The notes: generated by a model from the sequence alone, not told the origin. 64,000 nucleotides of DNA from Profundicola sp048268105 (GCA_048268105.1 JBLWWH010000008.1:1-64000); one strand, 5' to 3'. Numbered from the stretch's first letter, positions 8,139-15,996 are shown. Numbers and translations are program-made.

Positions 8139-9074
8139 ATGGAGGATGCAAACAACAAACGGTGGATTATAATTTACTCGATTACGGCGATCGTGCTGTT
8201 GGTAATAAATTATATTTTAGACCTTCCTGTTTTTGATCATTGGGAGCATTTTGAGTCTTTAGAAAGGTTCAGTCCTTTTGTGAAGAACCTAATGATTGCA
8301 CTTTTCTTTATTTCTCTCATATTCTTAATTGGAAAAGTTGTTACGCGTATTGTCAATAAACAGAACTATTTAGAAGGGGATAAATATAATTTAAATCGCA
8401 TTGTTAGGTTTTTATCGATTGTATTTAGTTTAATTATCGCGGCTTCATTTATGTTCCAAAACCTGTTGGCTGCAGCTGTTTCCTTTGGTTTGATTACCTT
8501 GGTTTTGGGTTTTGCTTTGCAGCAGCCGATTACTTCATTCATTGCTTGGATTTATTTGATTTTTAGACGATCTTATTTGGTAGGCGATAGAATTCAAATC
8601 AAGAATTTTAGAGGAGACGTGGTTGAAATAGGCTATTTAGACACTTCTATTTTGGAATGTAATGGTGATTATTTGGGCAATGACCGTTCAAGTGGAAGGG
8701 TCGTGCGTTTTCCGAATAGTTTAATTTTAAGAGAAGAAATCATCAACTACTCTGGGCCGCAAACTCCTTTTATATGGAACGAGACGGCGCTACAAGTTGC
8801 CTTTACCAGTGATTTAGAGTTGGTAGAAAAACTCTTATTAGAAGCTGCCGTAGAAGATTTCAAAACACGTTATCCAAAGTATGTAAACAGTCCGAGGTGG
8901 GAGCCTGCTGTTTATTTTAGGGTAAATGAGCGCGCTTGGATGGAGGCTGTGATTTCCTATCCTGTAATGCCGAGAGATACAACGATTCGTAGAAATGCAG
9001 TCTTAAAACAGGCTTTAATAAAGTTAAATACTGCGCCTTCTAAAGTTCAGTTTCCAGAAGGTAGTTTGCGCTAG
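8139..9074 (+). CDS. MscS-family mechanosensitive channel
   Basis: This 311-residue inner-membrane protein has three to four N-terminal hydrophobic helices, then a pore-lining stretch rich in Ala/Gly (AAAVSFGLITLVLGFALQQP) and a following beta domain, IYLIFRRSYLVGDRIQIKNFRGDVVEIGYLDTSI, which is the MscS signature. RVVRFPNSLILREEIINYS completes the cytosolic beta domain. Such channels release solutes on hypo-osmotic shock. Its stop codon overlaps the stop codon of the convergent small membrane gene in the same CTAG tetranucleotide. Confidence 0.9.
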   Translation: MEDANNKRWIIIYSITAIVLLVINYILDLPVFDHWEHFESLERFSPFVKNLMIALFFISLIFLIGKVVTRIVNKQNYLEGDKYNLNRIVRFLSIVFSLIIAASFMFQNLLAAAVSFGLITLVLGFALQQPITSFIAWIYLIFRRSYLVGDRIQIKNFRGDVVEIGYLDTSILECNGDYLGNDRSSGRVVRFPNSLILREEIINYSGPQTPFIWNETALQVAFTSDLELVEKLLLEAAVEDFKTRYPKYVNSPRWEPAVYFRVNERAWMEAVISYPVMPRDTTIRRNAVLKQALIKLNTAPSKVQFPEGSLR

Positions 9075-9376
9075 TTTATTTTTTTGAAACTTTTATAATA
9101 GATACCTATATAAATTAACATAGACGCGGTGGCTAATAGGTGAATCCAAAGATTTTCAATATGTAAAATAAGACTAATGATAACGGCAAATAAGTAGATG
9201 AAACAAGCATTTCCCAGCACATTTCCGACTTTCAGCATGTTGTAGGTATCTTTATAATTATTTTTCACTGGATGATAATTTAATCCAGCAATCAATTGAT
9301 ACATTTTTTTGTGCTTAATTAAATAGCCTAAAATGCCTATTAAAAATCCAATCAATAAATTAAAGATGATTTCCAT
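9071..9376 (-). CDS. small membrane protein of unknown function
   Basis: This 101-residue protein has three predicted membrane segments (LLIGFLIGILGYLI, NACFIYLFAVIISLIL, LATASMLIYIGIYY) and a basic end. Its middle (YQLIAGLNYHP...NMLKVGNVLGN) resembles the DUF3784-type small membrane proteins, which have no known function. It lies nine bases after the aldo/keto reductase gene on the same strand, so it is probably in that transcript. The match to DUF3784 is from memory of the pattern and is tentative. Confidence 0.6.
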   Translation of the reverse strand: MEIIFNLLIGFLIGILGYLIKHKKMYQLIAGLNYHPVKNNYKDTYNMLKVGNVLGNACFIYLFAVIISLILHIENLWIHLLATASMLIYIGIYYKSFKKIN

Positions 9377-9385
9377 AGATGAATT

Positions 9386-10252
9386 TTAAGGAACCTTATG
9401 GCCTTGACTAGCCACCAAAAGACTAAACCAATCTTCTAGTTCTAAATCAATTTTTAAGGCTTTATTGGCATTTAAGATTCTGTTTTTATTGGTAGTTCCG
9501 ATGAGAGGAGAAACTTGCGAAGGATGTTTTAAAATCCAACTTAATAATATTCCATCTTCAGAAATCTCATATTTCTCTGCTAAATCTTTTAAAATTGGTT
9601 TTATACGTTGAGTTGCTTCATTATCTTGTTTAAAAACGCTGCCCAATGGACTCCAACTCATAGGCTGAATATCTTTCAGTATCATTTGATCCAGACTTCC
9701 ATTATGCATCGCTGAGTGGTGCGTTAAGGAAAATTCGATTTGATTTACCTCCACTTTAATTTTACTCGAAATTAAATCTACTTGAGAAGCAGTGAAATTA
9801 GAAACACCAAATTGTCTAATCTTACCACTTTCTTGTAAAGCTGTAATCGCTTCTGCTATTTCGTCGGGATGCATTAGCGGGTTAGGTCTGTGTAGTAAAA
9901 AAGTATCTAAATAATCGGTTTGTAAATTTTTTAACGATTCTTCTGCACTCCAAATAATGTAATCTTTAGAATAGTCATAATGCTTAATTTTATTGTCGCG
10001 AGAATTTCCGACATACTGAATGCCGCATTTAGAAATCAACTGAATGTTTTCGCGCTCGATAGCACTTTCTTTTAAAGCTTTTCCAAACTGACTTTCGGTT
10101 GTATAGTCACCATAAATATCGGCGTGATCAAAAGTATTGTTGCCATTTTCGGTGCAGAATTGAATTAAATCCGCTTGTTCTTTAGTAGATAATTTTTTGC
10201 CCCAATTTCCCCAAGACATACATCCGATTATGATTTTTGATTGCTGCGCCAT
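9386..10252 (-). CDS. aldo/keto reductase
   Basis: This is a 288-residue NADPH-dependent aldo/keto reductase (TIM barrel) of the YdhF-like type. The catalytic Asp-Tyr pair is in FDHADIYGDYTTES, followed by the catalytic-lysine strand (LISKCG) and the active-site histidine in DTFLLHRPNP. The pattern GKIRQFGVSNFTASQVD and the cofactor-binding end (SPLIGTTNKNRI) are typical. The physiological carbonyl substrate is unknown. It is the first gene of a probable two-gene unit with the small membrane gene downstream. Confidence 0.92.
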   Translation of the reverse strand: MAQQSKIIIGCMSWGNWGKKLSTKEQADLIQFCTENGNNTFDHADIYGDYTTESQFGKALKESAIERENIQLISKCGIQYVGNSRDNKIKHYDYSKDYIIWSAEESLKNLQTDYLDTFLLHRPNPLMHPDEIAEAITALQESGKIRQFGVSNFTASQVDLISSKIKVEVNQIEFSLTHHSAMHNGSLDQMILKDIQPMSWSPLGSVFKQDNEATQRIKPILKDLAEKYEISEDGILLSWILKHPSQVSPLIGTTNKNRILNANKALKIDLELEDWFSLLVASQGHKVP

Positions 10253-10409
10253 GTTAAGAATTTAATGATTTTCAGAATTTTCAAATGCCAAGTTAATTAA
10301 TCTTTGTTGAAATTACACTTTACAATTTTGTGAATTGATGGATTTAATGATGCTTAAAAATTTAGAATGTTATAAATTAACCCAATCAATCCATCAATGA
10401 TTTAAGAAT

Positions 10410-11399
10410 ATGCGAATTTTAATTTTATCCGTATTGATGTTGCTATCGACTTGGGCGATAAGTCAAGAAAAATATGTTTTGGTAATTCATGGCGGCGCTG
10501 GGAGTATTAGCGAAGAAAACATAAGTCCAGCAGAGGCTAAAGCTTATAAAGCGAAGTTAGAAGAAGCTTTAAAAGCAGGTTTTGCTGAGATACAACAAGG
10601 AAAAACTAGTTTAGATGCTGTGACGGCAGCTATTATAGTCATGGAGAATTCTCCATTGTTTAATGCTGGAAAAGGAGCGGTTTTCACCCATGATGGAAGA
10701 AATGAGTTGGACGCTTCAATTATGTATGGAAAGACTGAAACTGCGGGAGCAGTAGCAGGTGTAACGAATGTTAAAAATCCGATTTTGGCGGCAAGAGCTG
10801 TCATGGATCATTCGCCTCATGTGATGTTAAGTAGAGAAGGAGCAGAGAAGTTTGCTATTGAGCAAGATTTAGAAATCGTGAGTCCGGTTTATTTCTGGAC
10901 CGAAGATAGGTTTAAGTCTTTGCAGTATATCTTAGAAAAAGAACAAAAGAAAGATTTATCTGCCATTGACAGAGAATATCCGGATTGGAAATTTGGGACG
11001 GTTGGAGCGGTTGCCTTAGACAAACAAGGGAATATAGCCGCCGGAACTTCTACAGGCGGTATGACCAATAAGAAATGGGCTAGGATAGGAGACTCTCCCA
11101 TCATTGGCGCGGGAACCTATGCAAACAAAGAAGTTGGCGTTTCGAGTACGGGTTGGGACGAGTATTATATCCGAAGTGTAGCGGCCTATGATGTTGCTGC
11201 TAGAATGATGTACGCCAAGCAATCTGTCAGTAAAAGTGTTGCTGAAGTTTTAGCACATATTGCTGACTTAGGAGGAAACGGTGGAATGATTGCCTTAGAC
11301 AGAAATGGAAATGTAGCGATGGATTTTAATACCTCTGGAATGTTTAGGGGAACGGTAACGCATGATGGGAAAATTGAAGTAAAACTCTATGCTAAGTGA
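10410..11399 (+). CDS. iaaA: isoaspartyl peptidase / L-asparaginase (Ntn hydrolase, plant type)
   Basis: This is a family T2 N-terminal-nucleophile amidohydrolase that cleaves isoaspartyl dipeptides and asparagine. The autocleavage site is GTVGAVALD, where T197 becomes the N-terminal nucleophile of the beta subunit. Substrate-binding motifs HGGAGS near the N-terminus and GTSTGGMTNK are intact. A signal peptide (MRILILSVLMLLSTWAISQ) precedes the mature start, so it acts in the periplasm or outside. Length, 329 residues, is normal. No neighbour suggests an operon. Confidence 0.9.
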   Translation: MRILILSVLMLLSTWAISQEKYVLVIHGGAGSISEENISPAEAKAYKAKLEEALKAGFAEIQQGKTSLDAVTAAIIVMENSPLFNAGKGAVFTHDGRNELDASIMYGKTETAGAVAGVTNVKNPILAARAVMDHSPHVMLSREGAEKFAIEQDLEIVSPVYFWTEDRFKSLQYILEKEQKKDLSAIDREYPDWKFGTVGAVALDKQGNIAAGTSTGGMTNKKWARIGDSPIIGAGTYANKEVGVSSTGWDEYYIRSVAAYDVAARMMYAKQSVSKSVAEVLAHIADLGGNGGMIALDRNGNVAMDFNTSGMFRGTVTHDGKIEVKLYAK

Positions 11400-11493
11400 T
11401 TGAATGGAATATAAATATGAAAATATATTAATAATAAGATTATATGTAATTGGTTGAAATTCATTTAGATATTTATTTTTAATCATTTACAAA

Positions 11494-11526
11494 CGACTAT
11501 AAGCGAGAGTAAATACTTTATAGTCG
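11494..11526 (+). repeat. inverted repeat upstream of ssb copy 1
   Basis: CGACTATAA (11494-11502) and TTATAGTCG (11518-11526) form a perfect 9-bp inverted repeat 22 bases before a likely -7 element (GATATTTG at 11548). In the second ssb copy the left arm is unchanged but the right arm is TTTAATGTCG, so the dyad is imperfect. It could be an operator or a hairpin; no T-run follows. Confidence 0.5.
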
Positions 11527-11626
11527 AATCAGTTGATTGTCGGTTCTGATATTTGCGGTAGAAAGTTTAAGTCAAATTATACTTTCACACTTTGTAACTA
11601 ATTGTTTAACCAAAAATTTAGAAATC

Positions 11627-12049
11627 ATGAGTATCAAGAACAAAGTACAGTTAGTAGGTCACTTAGGACAAAATCCAGAAATCAAAGAATTTGGCGATTC
11701 TGGTAAGTTGGCAAAATTTAGCTTAGCCACCAGTGAAAACTACAAAAACAAGGAAGGAAAATGGGTGGAACAAACCACCTGGCATAATCTCATAGGCTGG
11801 AGATTTGTAGCCGAAAGAATTGAGAAATATCTTCGAAAAGGAGCCTATGTACTGATCGAAGGTAAATTAGTCAATAGCGACTATACCGACAAAGACAATG
11901 TGAAGCGTTATATTACAGAAGTAGAAGTTCAGAGTTTTTTGATTTTGGATAAGAAAAGCGTTGATAGCACTGGAACTTATCAGTCAAATGGAACATCATC
12001 GGAAAATGTAATTAAAGCATCAGAAGAAGACGAGGATCTTCCATTCTAG
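11627..12049 (+). CDS. ssb: single-stranded DNA-binding protein, copy 1
   Basis: This 140-residue SSB has one OB fold (MSIKNKVQLVGHLGQNPEI through YITEVEVQSFLIL), a short linker and the acidic C-terminal tip EEDEDLPF that recruits replication and repair partners. The frame is open for 30 codons further upstream to 11537, but the ATG at 11627 is the true start because the SSB fold begins there and the upstream part is promoter/leader sequence shared with the other copy. It is about 70 percent identical by eye to the second copy at 15486. A terminator follows at once. Confidence 0.93.
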   Translation: MSIKNKVQLVGHLGQNPEIKEFGDSGKLAKFSLATSENYKNKEGKWVEQTTWHNLIGWRFVAERIEKYLRKGAYVLIEGKLVNSDYTDKDNVKRYITEVEVQSFLILDKKSVDSTGTYQSNGTSSENVIKASEEDEDLPF

Positions 12050-12072
12050 GATTCTAATTTTAATATGGATTG

Positions 12073-12106
12073 AAACTTCCTTTTTTTAATAGAAAAGGAA
12101 GTTTTT
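12073..12106 (+). terminator. Rho-independent terminator after ssb copy 1
   Basis: A 12-bp perfect stem, AAACTTCCTTTT (12073-12084) with AAAAGGAAGTTT (12093-12104), ends in a run of T residues. It is different from the terminator of ssb copy 2. Confidence 0.85.
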
Positions 12107-12447
12107 GTTGTTGATTTAATTTATTACATACGAAGCTGAAAATCCAAACGCTAGCTTTAAAAGAGGAACATAATCCACTATCAAAAGAATTAAATAAATG
12201 ATACACTTTTTATTAATCTGAAAAGCTCGATTTTTGAATTTGATCTGTCTAGCCAGATTTTAAAGTTTCATATAATCAGTCCATTTGCTTTTATGATATT
12301 TCAGTAAAATTATTGCAACGGCTTGTCCCATTTGAACATGATTTAATCTCCTGATTATTGTATTTAAGTTGCCTTACTAAATGGAGTTTATAACATAAAA
12401 GTTCGATAAAACTATATATAATGAGCTAAATTATTTTTACTTAGTTG
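12107..12447. other. AT-rich intergenic stretch before the restriction-modification cassette
   Basis: About 340 bases without a convincing open frame or recognisable RNA. It sits between the ssb-1 terminator and the left cassette boundary. It may hold decayed sequence, but I could not match any part of it to a gene. Confidence 0.5.
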
Positions 12448-12489
12448 TTGGGCACAATACAAAAAAACGAAGAAACGAGACAAATTTCG

Positions 12490-12497
12490 TAGATTTG
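12490..12497 (+). promoter_or_regulatory. -7 promoter box for the restriction-modification operon
   Basis: TAGATTTG matches TAnnTTTG and lies 14 bases before the methyltransferase ATG, inside the cassette. The genes therefore seem to carry their own promoter. Confidence 0.55.
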
Positions 12498-12511
12498 AAA
12501 AAAGAAATTGA

Positions 12512-13477
12512 ATGTACAAAACATCTGAAATAATAGCAGAATACGGAATATCTGAAAGCCGACTAAAAGAATATATAATTCAACAAAATATTCCTCTCGT
12601 AAATGAAGAGGAAATATCAAAGAAATATTTTCAAACAATATTATCCTTCATTGAAAATACTGAAGATAGGATTGAAAAAAGATTAAAAAAAGCAGAAGCT
12701 ACTTTTAAATATAATTTTGAAAACAACAAAATATCAATATATCAAGATGATGCTATTTCATTTCTAAAAAAACTTCCTTCAAATAGTGTTGATATAATTG
12801 CTACTGACCCAGCTTATTCTGGAATGAATGACAAACTAAAGCTTGGAAAAGGAAGAATAGTTGGAAAATATGCAGATAAAGGCAAAGAAAATGGAAAATG
12901 GTTTGGAGAATTTGAAGATAGTGAAGAAAACTACAATGAATTCTTATCTGAATGCAAAAGAGTTTTAAAAAAATCTACTGGACATATTTATATTATGTTC
13001 GACTCTTACTCTCTTTTGAGTTTAGGAAATGTTGTTCGCAGTCATTTTGATGTGAAAAATCTAATTACTTGGGATAAAGTCAATATAGGAATGGGACATT
13101 ATTTCAGACGAAGACACGAATATATAATTTTTGCCACCAACGGTAATACCAGAAAAATAAGAAATAGAAAATTTCCTGATGTTTGGCGTTTTAAAAGGAT
13201 ACATAGTTCAAAATATCCAACTCAAAAACCTGTAGAGGTTTTTCAAGCAATGATACACGCTAGTTCAGAAGAAGGTTTTACAGTATGCGACCCATTTTTA
13301 GGAAGTGCTTCATCAGCGATAGCATCAATAAAAAACAATTGTAATTTTATTGGATGTGATATATCAGACAAATCTATAGAAATGTCATCTTCGAGGATAT
13401 CTGAATATTTAAATTCAGGTAAAGATAATTTGCAAACAAAATCAATGGTAGTTGATGATAAAATTTTTTGGGAATAA
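12512..13477 (+). CDS. DNA methyltransferase (beta class, modification subunit)
   Basis: This 321-residue enzyme methylates an adenine or cytosine amino group to protect host DNA from the adjacent nuclease. The catalytic motif IV, DPAY, is at residues 99-102 and precedes the SAM-binding motif I, CDPFLGSAS, near 259-267; that order defines the beta class (HinfI/CcrM-like). A target-recognition part lies between (GMGHYFRRRHEYIIFA, KYPTQKPVEVFQ). The first ~70 residues (TSEIIAEYGISESRLKEYI) look like a helix-turn-helix addition. The endonuclease ATG follows two bases after the stop. Recognition sequence is unknown; DPAY in place of DPPY is a tolerated variant. Confidence 0.9.
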   Translation: MYKTSEIIAEYGISESRLKEYIIQQNIPLVNEEEISKKYFQTILSFIENTEDRIEKRLKKAEATFKYNFENNKISIYQDDAISFLKKLPSNSVDIIATDPAYSGMNDKLKLGKGRIVGKYADKGKENGKWFGEFEDSEENYNEFLSECKRVLKKSTGHIYIMFDSYSLLSLGNVVRSHFDVKNLITWDKVNIGMGHYFRRRHEYIIFATNGNTRKIRNRKFPDVWRFKRIHSSKYPTQKPVEVFQAMIHASSEEGFTVCDPFLGSASSAIASIKNNCNFIGCDISDKSIEMSSSRISEYLNSGKDNLQTKSMVVDDKIFWE

Positions 13478-13479
13478 AT

Positions 13480-15162
13480 ATGGGAAGCTTATCAAAAGTT
13501 AAAGCACTATTTGGTTTTACATCACCAAGAACTTTAGAAAAAATAATTCCAGAAATTGAATTACTCACTAATTTATTTTCAGGTAAAAAATGGACTGGCA
13601 ATTCAGAATTACAAGCTGAATTTTTCGATGCATTATATAAATCTGATTTTTATGAAGGAGAAAGTTATCCAGCTGACCCAGCATTTGCAGCACGAGATAG
13701 AATAACTAGAGCACCTAAAGCATTTGGTTTTGTTGATTTAAAACCTGAAATTCAAATAACAGAAGCTGGAAAATTATTGCTTACAGGAAAAAGAAAAGAT
13801 GAAACATTTACAAGACAAATGTTAAAATTTCAACTTCCTTCACCTTATCATACACAATCAAAAACTCTTGAATTTTCAGTAAAACCTTACCTCGAACTAT
13901 TAAGGCTAGTTAATGAACTAGGAAGTCTCTCTAAAACAGAAATTGCATTGTTCTTTTCGCAACTAACAAATTACAAAGATTTTGATAAAATTGTAACAAA
14001 AATTATTGATTTTCGTGAAGGTTCAAAATCTTTTAAAGGTAGTCGTAAAATGTACGTTGCAGAATGTTTCGAAAAAGAAGTATTAGAAATTTTTCAACAA
14101 GAAGTTCAAGACAAAAAACTGAAAACCAGAGAAAGTTCAGACACCTCTTTACAAAAGTTTATAAAAACTAAAAGTTCAAATATGAAAGATTATGCTGATG
14201 CTTTTGTTAGATATATTAGGGCAACGGAATTAGTTACTTTTCAGAAAAGAACTTTTAGGTTGATAATTTCGCCTCAAAAAATTGATGAAGTAAATTATAT
14301 TTTAAAAGAAACTGACAGAAAGCCTCTAGTTTTTGAAAATCTAACTGATTTTAAAACCCATTTGTTTAATCCTTTTTCAGTTAAATTACTGTCTGATAAT
14401 AAAAACCTTTTAATTAATAAAATAGAAAAATTAGGTGTTACCGAATTTGATAAAACAGCCTCAATTGAAGAGCTTAAGGATATTCTAGAAAGTCAAGAAA
14501 TTACTGTTAAGTCAAAAAATATTGAGGAAAAGAAACGTGAACTAAAAGATTATAAAGAACTACCTGATATCCTTGACGTATTCAAACAAATTAAGAAAAA
14601 AGAAGTTCCTGATGCACCTTTATTCCTTGAATGGAATGTATGGAGAGCATTAGTTATGCTCAATTATGCGAAAAGAATTGATGGCAATTTTATTATGGAT
14701 ATTGATGGTATGCCTCTTAATTATGCACCAGGTCAAAAACCTGACATTGAATCTGAATTTGTAGATTTTGGGTTAATTACAGAAGTAACAATGTCTGGTG
14801 GTAATACTCAGTTCAAAATGGAAAGTGAATCTGTGCCTAGACATTTTGGTAAAGCTAAAGAAAGTTTGAAAAAAGATATGTACTGCTTATTCATTGCACC
14901 TAAAATAAGCGAAGGAACTTTAGCTCACTATTTTAACCTTAATCGATTTAACACAAAACTTTACGGAGGAAAAACTAAAATCATACCTCTTTCAATCGAT
15001 CAATTCATTGAATTTGTAAAATCTGGAATAGCAAATAAATTTAATAACCCAGACAAATTGAAAAACTGGCTAGAAGAACAATGGCAAAACAATCAAAAAA
15101 TGGAAGATGAAAATGTTTGGAGTGAAAACATTGAGAAAAGTATATTGAAATGGGCTTCTTAA
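13480..15162 (+). CDS. AlwI-family type IIS restriction endonuclease
   Basis: This is a 560-residue member of the AlwI/BstNBI/MlyI group (RE_AlwI), which bind an asymmetric site and cut a few bases away. The N-terminal DNA-binding part has the family look (RAPKAFGFVDLKP, LPSPYHTQSKTLEFSVKPYLELL, LGSLSKTEIALFF). The C-terminal nuclease core has PDIESEF at about residues 421-427 and ITEVTMSGG at about 433-441, that is D-x(n)-E-x-T in place of PD-(D/E)XK, then ESESVPRHFGKA. An upstream TTG at 13468 is in frame, but the ATG at 13480 is preferred. Relatives cut near GGATC or GAGTC; the site here is unknown. Confidence 0.88.
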   Translation: MGSLSKVKALFGFTSPRTLEKIIPEIELLTNLFSGKKWTGNSELQAEFFDALYKSDFYEGESYPADPAFAARDRITRAPKAFGFVDLKPEIQITEAGKLLLTGKRKDETFTRQMLKFQLPSPYHTQSKTLEFSVKPYLELLRLVNELGSLSKTEIALFFSQLTNYKDFDKIVTKIIDFREGSKSFKGSRKMYVAECFEKEVLEIFQQEVQDKKLKTRESSDTSLQKFIKTKSSNMKDYADAFVRYIRATELVTFQKRTFRLIISPQKIDEVNYILKETDRKPLVFENLTDFKTHLFNPFSVKLLSDNKNLLINKIEKLGVTEFDKTASIEELKDILESQEITVKSKNIEEKKRELKDYKELPDILDVFKQIKKKEVPDAPLFLEWNVWRALVMLNYAKRIDGNFIMDIDGMPLNYAPGQKPDIESEFVDFGLITEVTMSGGNTQFKMESESVPRHFGKAKESLKKDMYCLFIAPKISEGTLAHYFNLNRFNTKLYGGKTKIIPLSIDQFIEFVKSGIANKFNNPDKLKNWLEEQWQNNQKMEDENVWSENIEKSILKWAS

Positions 15163-15172
15163 AAATAAGTAC

Positions 15173-15302
15173 TGTGCCCAACAACATATATAAAAAATAG
15201 CGGTTTTAGTGCTTAAACGAAAGATAATTAATAAAATAGAGGTCAGTTATAAACCGAAAAACTAGTGCGTAAAACCCGCTACTTTTCATATACAAACTTG
15301 TT
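15173..15302 (+). repeat. attC-like recombination site (long imperfect palindrome)
   Basis: After TGTGCCCAAC the sequence runs AACAACATATATAAAAAATAGCGGTTTTAGTGC-like (left arm 15180-15212) and is mirrored by a right arm at 15265-15302 whose complement reads AACAAG, ATATGAAAAGTAGCGGGTTTTAC. The arms pair over about 30 positions with a few bulges, leaving a ~50-base variable middle. Outer cores GCCCAAC (15176) and the G/TT junction at 15300/15301 fit R'' and R' of an attC. Size, about 130 bases, is within the attC range. Confidence 0.7.
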
Positions 15303-15334
15303 CTTAGACCTCTTGTAAATCATGATATTAAAAA

Positions 15335-15908
15335 TTTTTAAGCATTTACAAACGACTATAAACGAGAGTAAATGTTTTAATGTCGACTTAGGTGAATGGC
15401 GGTTCTGATATTTGCAGTAGAAAGTTCAAGTAAAAATAAACTTTCACACTTTGTAACTAATTGTTTAACCAAAAATTTAGAAATCATGAGTATCAGAAAC
15501 AAAGTACAGTTAGTAGGTCACGTAGGTCAAACACCAGACATCAAGAATTTTGGAGATTCTGGTAAATTAGCAAGATTCAGTCTTGCTACAAACGAAAGCT
15601 ACAGAAACAAAAACGGTGAATGGATAGACAACACCATTTGGCACAATCTAGTAGGATGGAGGTTTGTAGCCGAAAGAATCGAAAAACAAGTTCAAAAAGG
15701 AACTTATGTTATGATTGAAGGTAAGCTTGTTAGTCGCGATTATACCGACAAAGAAAATGTGAAGCGTTATATCACAGAAGTTGAGGTTAAATCCTTTATG
15801 GTGCTAGACAAAAAAAGTTCCAATGGGAATAAGGAAACAGTTCAGCAAGTGAATAATACGCAAGACTTTTATAAAGCTTCAGTAGACGATGACGATTTAC
15901 CTTTCTAA
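15335..15908 (+). repeat. long direct repeat, copy 2 (ssb gene with its 5' region)
   Basis: This is the partner of 11476-12049, again 574 bases in the same orientation, starting TTTTTAAGCATTTAC and ending at the ssb stop. It begins 34 bases after the cassette boundary. Flanks on the 3' side of the two copies do not match. Confidence 0.9.
15486..15908 (+). CDS. ssb: single-stranded DNA-binding protein, copy 2
   Basis: This is a 140-residue SSB paralogue of the gene at 11627. The OB fold runs from MSIRNKVQLVGHVGQ to YITEVEVKSFMVLD and the acidic tip is VDDDDLPF, so both copies appear functional. Differences are concentrated in the linker and surface positions. The long upstream open frame from 15396 is rejected for the same reason as in copy 1. 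A separate terminator follows. Two complete chromosomal ssb genes this close together are uncommon; which one is the replication SSB cannot be told here. Confidence 0.93.
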   Translation: MSIRNKVQLVGHVGQTPDIKNFGDSGKLARFSLATNESYRNKNGEWIDNTIWHNLVGWRFVAERIEKQVQKGTYVMIEGKLVSRDYTDKENVKRYITEVEVKSFMVLDKKSSNGNKETVQQVNNTQDFYKASVDDDDLPF

Positions 15909-15924
15909 GCGTTCAAGACTGGAT

Positions 15925-15965
15925 AAAAGCTGCACTTTAATCTGTTAGATTCCAGTGCAGCTTTT
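15925..15965 (+). terminator. Rho-independent terminator after ssb copy 2
   Basis: A 12-bp stem, AAAAGCTGCACT (15925-15936) with AGTGCAGCTTTT (15954-15965), has A residues on the left and T residues on the right, so it could work for both the plus-strand ssb and the convergent GNAT gene. Confidence 0.85.
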
Positions 15966-15996
15966 ATTTTGATATGGAAAATAGAGATGGACTCAA

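Larger units (their letters stand above)
11476..12049 (+). repeat. long direct repeat, copy 1 (ssb gene with its 5' region)
   Basis: This 574-base unit recurs at 15335-15908 with the same length and orientation. The match begins at TTTTTAATCATTTAC, runs through the 150-base leader (CATTTACAAACGACTATAA, CACTTTGTAACTAATTGTTT) and ends at the ssb stop codon. The leader just before the ATG is nearly identical, the coding parts have drifted, and the 3' flanks are unrelated. Confidence 0.9.
12448..15300 (+). mobile_element. integron-type gene cassette carrying a restriction-modification system
   Basis: The left edge has the integron core GTTGGGC at 12447-12453 (consensus GTTRRRY), within GTTGTTGGGCACAATAC. 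The right end begins GTACTGTGCCCAACAAC at 15169-15185, an inverted copy with 16 of 17 bases matching, containing GCCCAAC (RYYYAAC), followed by a long palindrome ending ACAAACTTG at 15300. Joining the ends (…AAACTTG to TTGGGCACA…) would rebuild an attC whose outer arms TGTGCCCAACAA and TTGTTGGGCACA are fully complementary. The segment holds two plus-strand genes and nothing else, as a cassette should. No intI gene is in the window. A plain inverted-repeat element is the alternative. Confidence 0.7.

Noticed and set aside
11537..11626. Longer SSB starting at 11537 (and at 15396 in copy 2)
   Set aside because: The upstream 30 codons hold the promoter/leader region and are not part of the OB fold; the ATG followed by SIKNKVQLVG is the family start.
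13468..13479. TTG at 13468 as the endonuclease start
   Set aside because: It would overlap the methyltransferase by ten bases; an ATG four codons later gives a clean two-base gap.
12448..15300. Transposon or IS explanation for the inverted repeats around the restriction-modification operon
   Set aside because: There is no transposase, no target-site duplication that I can see, and the right repeat continues into a long palindrome, which fits attC better.
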